64,000 bases of DNA from Limnanthes douglasii subsp. nivea. Lineage: Eukaryota > Streptophyta > Magnoliopsida > Brassicales > Limnanthaceae. Each line of letters starts with the position of its first letter. Position 1 is the stretch's first letter. Below the pieces are notes generated by a model that saw only the letters and a program-made list of their open reading frames with translations, did no database searches and was not told the origin of the DNA. The translations under genes were made by a program, and so were the position numbers. The DNA lies in assembly GCA_036936605.1 (NCBI GenBank), contig JAUPFV010000005.1:236249770-236313769 (forward strand). Direction: 5' to 3'. Shown here piece after piece: positions 34,249-46,100 of the stretch.

Positions 34249-35890
34249 CGATGAAATTCACATTCACCATGGAAGTTTTGCACCAATAATGAAGTTCATC
34301 ACATCATGTGTGAAATGATGAAAATGTTTTTTGCTTGGATCTGGACGATACACGAGGCGCATAACATCTTCAATGAGGATGTAAGTTTATCGAAACCATA
34401 TGTTTGAATAAAATGTTTCATTTTTGTTATGGATATATTTTAGTCTCAAAATTCTCTATGGTATTTCATCTTGTATAATACTATTGAGAAACAGAATTAA
34501 ATAGTCAGACTTGGCTCAGAGTGGAGGTTATTAAGATGCCCTTTGGATTATTTATTGACTTTATAGTATGTTAGTCTACATATATCCCCCTTGTTGAGGA
34601 GTTCATTGAGTGATCTTACTCGGAAACCTCATTGTTCCATTTGTATTTAGGTAAGATGACAATGGTATTAGATGACATCCACACGATTATGGGTCTTTCC
34701 TATACATGTTTATGGTTTGATTGTCACAAGTATGAGAACGATATTAAAAGTACAAACTTATATCCAAAATTATTTGTATTACCAAAAAAATCTTAGTAAA
34801 GAGCTGGATCGTAAGAATAAATAGGGTAGTTTATTTGTTCATCTCACATTATTGTATGATACTTTTATGAGATATGATTACCAAAATAGTAAGGCCGCGA
34901 ATGCATGTGTCATCCATGATACCCGAGTTTATCTATTATATTTATTTGGTCGTTGCATATTTTCTAACATTAATGGTAATATTGCTTCCCTTGATTATCT
35001 ACAAGTCATCGAGTATTTTAACATTATGATAAAGTATAATTGGGGTTAGATGATATTAGTCTAATTGTACCATGTACTTGGACAGAGTCTGCTTCATGAG
35101 ACCATAGTATTTTGTGGGTTCATAGGGATGTTGGAGACGTAGATATTATCTTTGTAGGTTAGAGACCACTCTATACAATTAGTATTTTATCAAAAATTCA
35201 TTTGTTAAGTGTTTGCACAACCACATACTTGAGAATAGTATTGATACATTATACCTATATTTTGGGAGACCCGTGTAATTTCTTATTATTATATAAAAGT
35301 TTTCATTTTATTTTGCTATAAATCAAAATATCATCACATTTTTTCCAGATTTATTGTTAGTTTAATTTGATATGTATGCTTCTATATGAATGGTTCAACC
35401 ATTGTGTGACATTACTTGGATAAATACTATGTTGCGGTCGTTTGATATCCTCATAGCTTATTATTTTCTACGAGCGGCTCAACACTTGGGTCATTTACAG
35501 ATGATACCATACCTATTACGATATATTTTTCCCATGATCAGTAAATGGGTCGGACTGAGATTTCTTTGGGATATATTGGTGTGGACTAACTGGCAGATCC
35601 ATACTAATAACCATATCATGAAAGACCCTAGCTACGAGGGTAAGCCGGATAGTACAAACGTATGATACCATATTTGGTACATGACTAGCTTATTGTATAT
35701 GTTGGTCAACCACATTCATAAGGCCCAAATACATATGTTAGAAAGAACCCTTATACAAGCACGTATGTGACCAATAAAGATCTGGATTGGTATCACATTC
35801 TTGAGTTTGAACAAAATAACCATAGATATGAATGATCTTCACTCTTCTTTAGAAGAGTGCATCCGTCTTGCGCAAGATAATAAAATTTGA
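34249..35890 (+). pseudogene. Plant mobile domain (PMD) relic
   Basis: Fragments of a PF10536-type plant mobile domain in changing frames. At 34585-34730 is the segment with LVEEFIE, FHLYLGKMTMVLDDI and IMGLSY, matching the usual FHLP.GE.T.TL.DV..LLGL signature. At 34852-35049 is the VYLLYLFGRCIFSN..GN..SLDYL segment, and at 35390-35665 the downstream helical part. Stops (for example inside the first segment), frame changes and AT-rich insertions separate them. PMDs occur in host MAIN/MAIL proteins and in Mutator and gypsy transposons; the high AT content and the transposon-rich setting suggest a mobile-element origin. Confidence 0.65.
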
Positions 35891-36099
35891 GTACTTTTTA
35901 TATCACGTTATAAATATGTTTTAGTTTTCTATTTTGAATATCTATAGTATCAGTTAGTTTCTCGAAAAAAATAAAGGATTCATTGTCATTTTATTATCTT
36001 ATCCTATAATGAATATAAAGTAATTACATAAAAAATCACTAGAGAGAGAAGATGAGTTTATTTGACTCTGAGGTATCTATTTCTTTCTTACTATAACAC

Positions 36100-36372
36100 C
36101 TTGTTCTCTGAAATAATTTGAACTAATTATGCCACAGTTGAGCGTTTCTGTCCAATCGCTACATAGACACTATATAATGTTTCACTCTTATAGTTGTTCA
36201 AAAAAAATTTGGTTTAATATGATATCGATAGCAATATCAGTTTTTCCACTTTGTCAGTCCCCGATTATAAATTCGCGTTGACCACGACCTATAGGAATCA
36301 GACTATCTACCGCTTTTAACCTGTTTGCATAGGCTCGTGCACAAATTTACGTTCAATAATTTCAGGGGCTTT
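36100..36372 (-). pseudogene. atp1: Mitochondrial ATP synthase alpha (atp1) fragment
   Basis: On minus, 36372-36100 reads in pieces as [26 protein letters not shown], a Walker A equivalent (GD-stop-QSGKT), AIDIILNQ, and SETLYSVYVAIGQKRSTVA followed by LVQII. These match the nucleotide-binding region of F1-ATPase alpha. The SETLY..VYVAIGQKRSTVAQLV wording fits mitochondrial atp1 better than plastid atpA. At least three stops and two frame changes show it is dead. In plants atp1 is mitochondrial, so a nuclear insertion of mitochondrial DNA is inferred. Confidence 0.75.
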
Positions 36373-36769
36373 CCATAAGATATCAAAAATGTGTTTAATA
36401 CTGGGTCAATCTGATGCTCGATCGAGGGAATGAGATTGATACCGAGGAGGAGAAGTGAAACCGGCTACTCAACTATCTTTCCCACTTCCAGTATTTCCAC
36501 CTGAGCACCCATTAGAAAGAATTGGATCAAATGTTGTCGATTCTTCAATTTATTTTCTAGATTAATTAATAATTTTATAAATAATTTTAGACAATTGGAT
36601 ACTAATTACTAATTATTATTTTTCTTATATTTTTTAATTTTATTAAATTTTTGAATTTCTAATAGAATGCAAAATTCATTTTATTATTTTATTAATATTT
36701 GATTCAAGTTCAAGAAGTTGGATCCCTCCTCTTTTTTGTCTTCTTTATTTGTATTTTAGGCTGGCCACC

Positions 36770-36990
36770 TTTTACGTTAGGAGAGAAAAAGGCTCGGGGC
36801 ATATCAAGATGAACCCATGTGAATGAGTGTAAGCTTCATTGTCCGAACACGATCGGTGCTGACCACACTATGTGCTACCGTGATAGCAAGAGAGGTCAGG
36901 CGGTGACAATTGAGAGATTGTCACTGAGCATTCCTAGTCACACGGGTAGAGAGGTCTAATGTCAAGGCCATACGCTCGTTTAATATATGC
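36770..36990. other. GC-balanced block, probably organelle-derived
   Basis: About 220 bases with roughly half G+C inside DNA that is otherwise strongly AT-rich, and with no decayed look. It lies between the atp1 fragment and plastid-like DNA. No coding frame recognised. Plant mitochondrial DNA has this composition, but I could not identify the locus. Confidence 0.35.
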
Positions 36991-37140
36991 TCTGGGGTTG
37001 AAAAAAATATAATTTTTTCTATGTAATGTAGGGTTCCTCCGATTCTAATGAATCAAGATCGGGAATCGAATTTATTATAGAACTTATTAGATCTCTTTTA
37101 TAAGATATTATGCAGCTACTCGGACTCGAACCGAGATGCT
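36991..37140 (-). other. Plastid DNA insertion including the 3' part of trnL-UAG
   Basis: 37111-37140 on minus reads AGCATCTCGGTTCGAGTCCG then AGTAGCTGCA, which matches the T arm and acceptor end of plastid tRNA-Leu(UAG) with about two changes. The adjoining 37000-37110 looks like the neighbouring plastid spacer. The tRNA 5' half is missing (breakpoint at about 37140), so it cannot be a functional tRNA gene. Confidence 0.65.
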
Positions 37141-38479
37141 ACATTTTGATTATCTTTTTGGATCATATCATGATTTTATCAATATATTTAGGTTATAATT
37201 TTTTTTGTTATCATTTTGATTAAAAATATATATTATTTATTATGAATATTTTAGTTACCATAATTTTATATTAAGTAATAAATTAATTTGATTTTTGAAA
37301 TGTATTTTATTCTTTTATAAATACTAAGATAATAAATGATTCACAAATTGCAAGAAAGTTAAATAATTATTGATGTTATGATTTAGCAGAGCTACATTCA
37401 TGTTCAACCTTGACAAAATTCCAAATATATAATAAGTGTTGAGTATTAAATAATATTAATGGTTTGAATTAAGAGCCAATTTGTTTTTACAGTTGCACTC
37501 AACTAATAATAAATTGGCATGATTTTAAAGGAAACATTTTGGTTTGCTTTCGCACTTAATCTGCGACAAATTCTGACTATGTCGAGATCTAAGTACATAA
37601 TATGCTCATAGTCACATTAGTTACTTACTAGTATACACTGACATAATACTTCAAACAAACATTACTCAATAAGTAAATAGTTCAATCAACTTCTTAATAA
37701 AGTAAGTTATTGCAACAATAATATAAAAAACCCGATCTTAAAAAGAATGATAACATAGAAAATATGAACTTGAAAATAACGATAATATAAAAAAATCAAC
37801 TTGTAAACAACGAGAAGTTAAGAAAGCTGAATAAAAAAATGAAACGACATACATTTTTTTAGTTTAGATAATTCGATTCTATGAATTATTATAATTTTAA
37901 TCATCTGCATCCATAAGTTAATACATGTATATAGATTCATTATTCTTGGTTGTGATATGGTCTTTCACACTACTAATGTGTTATTTAGTTAATGTGTCAG
38001 TGAAAATACTCGTGTACGTCATAAATGCAACCTATCGTTATTCATATCCAAGGTCGAAAACCACGTGCATTTCCACGATCTTCAAATATTCTTTTTTTAC
38101 GTCTCCCATCTGCATGAAGCTTTTGGTGGATCAATATGGTTCCTGTTGTAGATGTAGTACAACAGGCAGACTATGTAGTACAACTTACAGACCATGTAAT
38201 ACAACTTACAGACCAGTGCACCGGCATACCATTCACCATATTCAAGAATAGTTTTCTGCTTAAGAATCTTTGACATAATTCCACAACCATATATTTTTTT
38301 TTAGTTTTTAGGGTTGATTTTCACCATAAATAAAACTTAAATTTATATAGTAATTGTTAAGGATAAGTATTGTTCAATATTATTATCTCCACATGTGATG
38401 AACACAATTCAATATTACTAGATCTCTCAACCCAATAAAATATGTTACTACTTCGAGCAAAGTAAACAAATAAAAGCAC
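37141..38479. other. AT-rich intergenic DNA
   Basis: Only one small feature: at 38150-38215 a ~24 bp unit with GTAGTACAACTTACAGACCAT occurs two to three times and reads as VVQLTDH/VIQLTDQ. Origin unknown. Confidence 0.4.
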
Positions 38480-38700
38480 GATAAAAAAATGCAAACATTA
38501 CATAATTAAGTCTGAAAAATGACATAATCAAACATTTTATAATTAAGTTCGAAATGAATATGAAATAATCAAACAATACATAATTAATTTTGAAAGGAAA
38601 CTAACAAAATAAAACATTATATAAATAAGTTCAAAAGAAAAATGATATAACTAAACATTATATAATTAAGTTCGAAAGAAAAATTATATAACAAAATATT
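38480..38700. repeat. Minisatellite, ~45 bp unit
   Basis: About five imperfect units built on ACATTATATAATTAAGTTCG followed by AAAG and a TATAAC/AAATAATCAA segment. Confidence 0.7.
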
Positions 38701-40239
38701 ATTCTTGGCAGGTTATAGATTCACGCATCTTTGGTCAAACCCGTTACGGTTGGGTCTTTGTTAAATAAGACCTGTGGCTTAATTTGTAAATATTTTTTCA
38801 GATTTTAGTAATACAAAATTGTCCTTGAACTTTGTTCTTCATTATGGAGGAACGTCGAAACGGTTTATAGTTTCGTCAACGGTTTATTTTTCTCATATAA
38901 ACCTACAAAATGTAATGTAAGAATTATGAAAATATTATAAATATAAGATAACATTAAATAATTAATATACTTACTTGAATAAAATGATAATTATACACGA
39001 AAGTAATTCCAATATCTTTGATAGGTTCTGAATTCATGGATAACCCAGTAAGGATAAATACGTTGAAGATATTTTGAGAGAAAAACTACATACTCTACGT
39101 TGATAATAAGTGATCGTAACTAATGCAATGTCGACCAATGTCATCTAAAAGTATGTATTGGCTATTAAACTAAGCTAACTCGTGTAGTTCTTTATTTAAA
39201 TATGTTTATGTACCATACACATCCAACCAAAAATCTGTGTTCTCATTTAATGTGACTAATAATTTTGTCCACACGATAAATAAAAAAATGTAACAATGTG
39301 AGGATAAAATCCACGTACAATAAATCATATTACCCTGCCATACTAGGTTTCCGTACTATTTTCATCTAGGAATGTCAGTTTTTTTGGAGCTTTAAGTAGT
39401 GGGAATGGACTTTGTTTTGTTGATGTAGTGCTAACAAACATACCATACGTACAAACACTATATGTTTGCTTAATGAAATACTCGAAATATATATTATCGT
39501 TAAGTCAGTTGGTTTGGGCTAAATTGTTTCCTTACGTCTAGTAGTAACCAGCTTTTAGGGTTTACCACGTGTCTCTATTTACGATTAAAGTTTTTTATCA
39601 TCTGATTTATAATATGATGTTGAATTGTTGTTCAGTAACCACAAATATAACTTTCTATTATTCCTATTTTTTTTAACAACATATTCAGACATAGTTTTAT
39701 CTCGAGCAACAATGTATAATATTCTCTAGAATATATCGTATTTGACATTTGGTATTGGCATATGTTCTCTTTGTCTATCATAGTTATTTCATATGCATAA
39801 GATAATTTGTGTGTATTTCTAGAAACACAACCACATGCTACTTAATCGGTTTTTAGTTCGTTGAGAATTTATTATCATTATATATACGGTCAAACTTGGT
39901 AATAAATTTTATATCTTCATATATACAAGTTTGATGCATGTTTTTAATAGTAAACTTACTTATTTTAGATGATTAAAAAAATTGAATGTTGAAGATCATG
40001 CGATGTGAGCTCTCTCGGCCGTATATACACAAATGAAATAGTTTGATTATTACATTAATGTTTTGAAAAATATAAGTTTAAAAATTAAAATCACTTACTC
40101 ATTGTCTTTTCTAAGTGCCGAAATGTTAAATCTCGTTAGTCAAGTACGTATAATATTTTTCGTCATATGGTGTTATCTAAGAATTCATAACATAATCTAT
40201 CTTTTGAGTAAAATATGAATACCTCATTAATTGTTGCTA
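38701..40239. other. AT-rich intergenic DNA
   Basis: No gene, repeat or RNA recognised. Confidence 0.4.
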
Positions 40240-40670
40240 GTTTGGTGTTAAACTCTTCTACGGTCTTTGATTCGATCACGCTGTTATAAAATTACATAAA
40301 TTTTATCCACATCGTCCTCTTTAACCATCATATTATTTGTGTTTGCAATAATATATTTGTTTATATGTCATTTGAATAACATATGGATTACACTAGGAAT
40401 TGCATCTTTGATAGCTTGAATCGATGCCAGCTCATGATATGTCACAATAATAATCATAAATGTATAAATATTATTCATCATCACCGTACGTAGAAAACTT
40501 AAATGCCACGTGTAGTTCACTTGTTTTTATGAATTTATAAAAACGAAACCAACACAATATGTTAATGTTGTTTAAGTTACATAAAAAATTTGTGTAATAT
40601 CATTATTATTTCGTCGTCTTATAAGTATAATACATTATAACTGCCTGTAGGAATGTGCGCAACAACTCAA
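40240..40670 (-). pseudogene. Mutator-like (MULE) transposase relic
   Basis: On minus, 40665-40609 reads LLRTFLQAVIMYYTYKTTK, aligned to the MULE signature with MDCTYKTN; the first catalytic Asp is replaced by Tyr. Downstream are YTWHLSFL and IIIVTYHELASIQAI (normally VTDRELA; the second Asp is also Tyr) and a HINKYI segment matching the CRWHI.KN motif (PF10551). Stops interrupt it. The element ends were not found. Confidence 0.6.
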
Positions 40671-43114
40671 TACTTGTAGGATGTACAAAAGACAATTTGT
40701 TGATCACATTCTTTCACATAGTTGTCTAGTACCATGTTAAGTAATTGTGTTCGTTAATTTTTACTAACAAGTATTGCATTTGAGTTTAGCTGGTTTTTTC
40801 AACAAAACATTATTATTTTTCAAATATTATAGATGGTGCACATGTCGGGGATATTCTTAAGGTTATGGCTAATTAAAACTGCATATATTTTTCTATGAAG
40901 ATAATAAATTAATGTTAACTTACAAATTAATTCATCTTCGTTCGGGTTGACTCTCCCGAATTGTGTGTATGGTTGTGTTTCCCGTCGACAACGACCAATC
41001 CCGAATAACCAAAGATTTCATCAACTGGAAAGACTCTCGAGTGGAAAATATATTTTCTTGTTTATGATTTATTTTATTCACACCATCAACACTCAATTTG
41101 GTTTTAAAATGTCATATCTCAAAATTATACTATAATCTAAGAGTTTTCCTACACTTACCGTCATTGTAGAGGGTAATGATGATAACAAAACCTACATTTC
41201 GATCTTTGTCCATGACACATGCGTCTAAAATGAATTTAATGTCAAACTCGTGTTTGGTAAACAAATGTGAATAATCGATCATCAAACATATTAGTTCATT
41301 TAGTTTCTACAACATTCAATCGTCATTCCAAATTAGAAAATACAACACTATAATTAAGATTATAAATGTTGGACAAAATTAGATATTTTCACACTTCAAA
41401 CGTGATTATTCTAAATATCATCGCGCGACGATGCACAGTGATGTTTAACATTATTGTTACCATCGTGCGACAAACAATCGAACTGTCACACCAAGGTCGC
41501 AATGAACCTTCAAATGATCACACCCCGGTAGGGAAGATGTTTTACATTCTCATGCAATCAGATCGACATTTCTAAGCTTCATCGTTATTTCGATGCGATA
41601 GGTTGAATGTTAATCGCGTTGGTCGCGCAAAAACATGATATATATAAGCTTGATTTTGAAAGTTTACCTCAATTATTGTTTTGTGACTTTCCTAAAAGAT
41701 TCGCATGTCAAAATTGGAACACGTATATTTGAACTAAAAAAGTGTATAAGCTTAGTTTAAAATAATACTTTAGAAAAACTAAACAGTATATTTATAATTT
41801 TTCAACCATAAAAAAGTTCAACCTAGAAAAATAAAAGATTAAAAAAAGTGATCAAATATAACATAATTTATGGTTAAAATAACTGTTAATCCTCCATGTT
41901 TCACGTTTGTATCAAACTAGTCTTTTATGTTCATTTTTGTCTTCCACTAGTCCCCAATGTTTTAGAAATTGTATTATTAGTCTTATGCCCGTGTGAATAC
42001 CGAGAAACTAACATATGTCAGATCAACGGTCAACATTTTGTCTCATTATAAGTCATAAAAACATCTAAAACGCTAATTCGAGTAATAAATAGTTTTCATC
42101 CTAAATTTCTAATTCGAAAACCACATTCTTCAGAATTTTTGGAGAAAAAATAGGACAAAATATTGGTATTTTGACTGTTACATAACAACTCCTCAATCCT
42201 CAATGTTTACATATACCAAAAAAACTAATAATGTAAATTTTTAAAATATAAATTACGTAAAAATATAAAATAATATAAAAAACTAGTTTGCCTAGTAATA
42301 AAATCTTTAAATCTAATCAAAAGTAAATATGATGAATATAAATATCAAACTTAGGTTGCATTTTTCTTTATAGATGTAATATTTTATACTGATTTGATAT
42401 TAGAATCGTTTCAAGATTACAACGGTCAACGATTTCGTCGTTGTAAATCCCTTAAAGAATATAATATGAATTAGTTTCATTAACAGAAGAAACCAAAGTT
42501 TGACCCTTTATTTTTTGTAGGGTTCAAGACAAAAGTATGTTTCTTATTTGTTCTTGGTTTCCTCGTTTTGTTTCCCCTATTAATTACTAGTATTACTACA
42601 ATTTTTTTCCCTTTTCCCGTGGAATGCTTTGGTTCTTTAATTCACGTTCTTCTGATTTGTTTTAGAAGAACAATCTTTTTTAGGTCTTAATCGCCAATGC
42701 TTTTAGATGACGGTCATGGTGAATTATAAATGCTTGCTTTGTTACAATTCTTATCTATAGTTGTTTATTAAGAAAGTTGTGATATAAATTTATATGAAAA
42801 GATAGTTCTGAATCATAAAGGAAGAATTCCAATCTAAATTTCATGATAAAAAAACTTTGATCAGTGATAATATATACATTTAAGCTTTGATATAAGGTTA
42901 ATCATATCTTCCTCAACCATGCTTGTATATACAAAATCCAGATCTAGATCAGAGAATCAAGTATGTCACATTACAAAAGACCGTTTTATATATCCACTTG
43001 AAGCTTGGATATCCAATATATGATAATAAAAAAAATACCTGTATTGTTATATATAATATACATAATGATAGACATGTAATCACAGCAACACATGGCATTA
43101 TGGTATACTCAAGT
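40671..43114. other. AT-rich intergenic DNA downstream of the transporter gene
   Basis: No gene or repeat recognised. Confidence 0.4.
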
Positions 43115-46100
43115 TCAAACAAGATAAACCATACCAACCTCCAAGGTTGATGCATAAGGAGTACTCAACACGCAAGAGGGTCCTCTAGTGTTTCTTCTCA
43201 AAAAATCATACCCGAAATTAATCACCAATTTCTTTATGAAACTCGCACCTCTCTTTGTCCTCACATATGAGTTACCCTTTATAAACGTGATCCCGGCCTC
43301 TCTTGCTTCCATTAGTTCCCGCAGCTCCTCACGCACACCTGCATCAATTTTAGGACAGTCTGGCACGACAAACCTCACTCTTTTCCTTTGCTTTTTCGGT
43401 AAAGTTATATCCTTTACCTCTGAAGTGCCAACTATTTCACGCAAATCTTCTTTTTCTTCACATAATCTAACTCGTTCTGATTTTGAAGACGATGTTCCAA
43501 CTACTGTCATTTTTTCGTTGTTTTCGGTTTCTTGGAATCCGAGATTATAGCCTGGGGTTTCGGAGCGGATGAATTCTGCAATGCTGCAAACAAGATCTTT
43601 TTCAAACTCTAAGTCGTCTTTGTGAACATCACGGTACCCATAACGTGCTATGCATCTGTAGAGTCTATACTCTTTTGGTCCGATTCTCCCAACAAGGAAT
43701 CTTTCCTCGGATCTGATGTGTGGGACCGGGACAGATTTAATGCATTGAAAGACAACAACTTGGTGGAAAGCTGGGAGGTTGGCTACAAAGTGAGAGAATA
43801 TGGCCGGGATACCTGAAACAAGCTCGGTACTTATAATTCCAATTCCCCGTACACGGACAATTCCAAGATTTGGACCTAAGCTCAAGAGCCAGTTGACTGA
43901 AACTTTGTTTTGTACATCAAATTCATATTTCTTTAGAGTGCCATAGTGCCATATACACATTACGAGTAACAAGATAAATGCAAGAGCAATAGGGACCCAA
44001 GCCCCTTCAAGGAACTTGATGAGAGATGCCGAGAAGTACAGTGCCTCAATGGTGCCAAAAAATAATAGAAATGTAGCGGCTAGGTAGACATTTTTGTGCC
44101 AACATAAAACAATCACCAGGGACATTAGGCAGGTGGTTACAAGCATGACAGTTATAACAGCCAAACCTGTCAAAAAAACAAGAGAATACTACGGTCAGAA
44201 AATGCCCCGCCCAACTCTATAACATAATTGCTCCCCAATATAATGGTTGTTTCTCCATTTCACCTCTCAGTAACACTTGACAATCTTCTATATGACTTGC
44301 CTTCGATGATTATATAGTTTTTAAAATTATAGTTTTGTGTTGATATATATTTGGGACAGTACCTGAAGCATTGCTTATGTGTTTGGTATCTCTAAAGCCG
44401 ATGGTGACAGCTAAGCATAGAATCATTAAAATCCAGTTGATCTCTGGAATATAAATCTGGCCATGCATTTTCGACGATGTATGAACAATTTTGACTCGTG
44501 GAAAGCAACCCAAAGACGAGGACTGTTTGATGATTGAGAAAGTTCCAGTGATGATGGCTTGACTTCCTACCACTGCTGCAAGTATGGCTATAGCCAGTAC
44601 TGGCCATCTTATCTTCTCTGTAGCCACAAGAATCCAGTATTTTATGAAGCTTCAAATAAAATAAAATAAAATTGAACAGTGTATACAAGAAAAAACACTT
44701 ACCAGGAACAGACACATAGAATCCGATATGATAATCACTTTCTATAGCGTGATGCTTAGAAAGATAAGCAGCTTGTCCCATATAAGCTAGAATTAAGGAT
44801 GGGTATACCACTAAGGTAAAGGCAATCTGCCGCAAGAAGGTGAACAATCAGAGCATGTCTAAATTATCAAAGTATCTGCTCAGGAGATACACAACATGAT
44901 ATTTAACTGTTCTCCTTTAATAAATAACAATTAGCAAACTTGCAAATTATACTGAGTAGAGAACAATTGCTCTAATTGTTTACAAAACTCAGCTACTGGC
45001 GGATATTGTAAATTATATTTAGAGAGTCTCTATAACTTCGATCACAGACAATTATATTATGATAAATAATGGTACGGCATAATAGATTTATGATTGCTAT
45101 AAATTATATTGTTACATCGTTGATGTAATTTTTTTTTTTAACTTCCATTTATCTGTCCTAATGACAGTTGATCATAATACCTGTATTGACAGGTGCGAAA
45201 AGTGTCCAAGATCAGCAAACATAGCTTCAGAGCCTGAGATACCAATAATTAGTAACAAAACAAAATTGGGTTTTAAGGAAGCACCCGGATATACAGGTCA
45301 TATACTTGTACCTGTTATACACAACAAGGTACCACCCAAAGACATCCAGCCGCCTTTACGAGTCTTCCTAAAAAACTTATAAATGTAGTATGGAGAAAGG
45401 GCTTGGTAAACATGGGGATTCCAGTGAAGAATATTATAGACGCCGATAGAGCTGATGCACAGAAGCCAAACGATCACGATGGGTGCAAACAAAAATCCGA
45501 CGCGATGTGTCCCATAGTGTTGGAGGGCAAATAGTAGTACGAGTATTGCACAAGCTATAGGGACCTCAACATCTGCAGAATCAACAAACTAAAAATCTGA
45601 GGAAACAGAAAAGAAAAATGAAACACGTGATCAATACTTGTAGCTTTCAATTGTGCAACAATAGTCTTTTCTACTTAAAAAGTAGTTTGAAAAATCGGAA
45701 AATCTAAAGGAAAGATGAATATCTCTAAGAACTTTTTATCATGTCGGTAGGTAAGGAGTATACAACAAAAGTCAATATCAAGGTATAGTTGACTGGAAAA
45801 GTGAAGCATCTACGAGCAAATTGAAACCTCCCGTATTCTGAAAGCTATAGTATCTCATTTTTATCTATTTTTTGTCACTAGATTTTCTGAGATACCAAGA
45901 GTACGTAGATCTTATTTAATATCTATGCTGCTAAGCACACAATGCTGACTTTCTAAGAGCTTCTAAACTTTTGCAAGCCTTATCTAGCGAAACCCACTTT
46001 ATTCCTCCACCTTTTGTATTTTAGAACTTTAAAGGTCCTCCCGTATTCTGAAAGCTATAGAATCTCATTTTTATCTATTTTTTGTCACTCGATTTTCTGA

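Noticed and set aside
37111..37140. Functional tRNA-Leu gene
   Set aside because: Only the T arm and acceptor side are present; the 5' half and anticodon arm are missing.
37925..38251. Plus-strand open frame of 108 codons
   Set aside because: No homology recognised, AT-rich and ending in a short tandem repeat.
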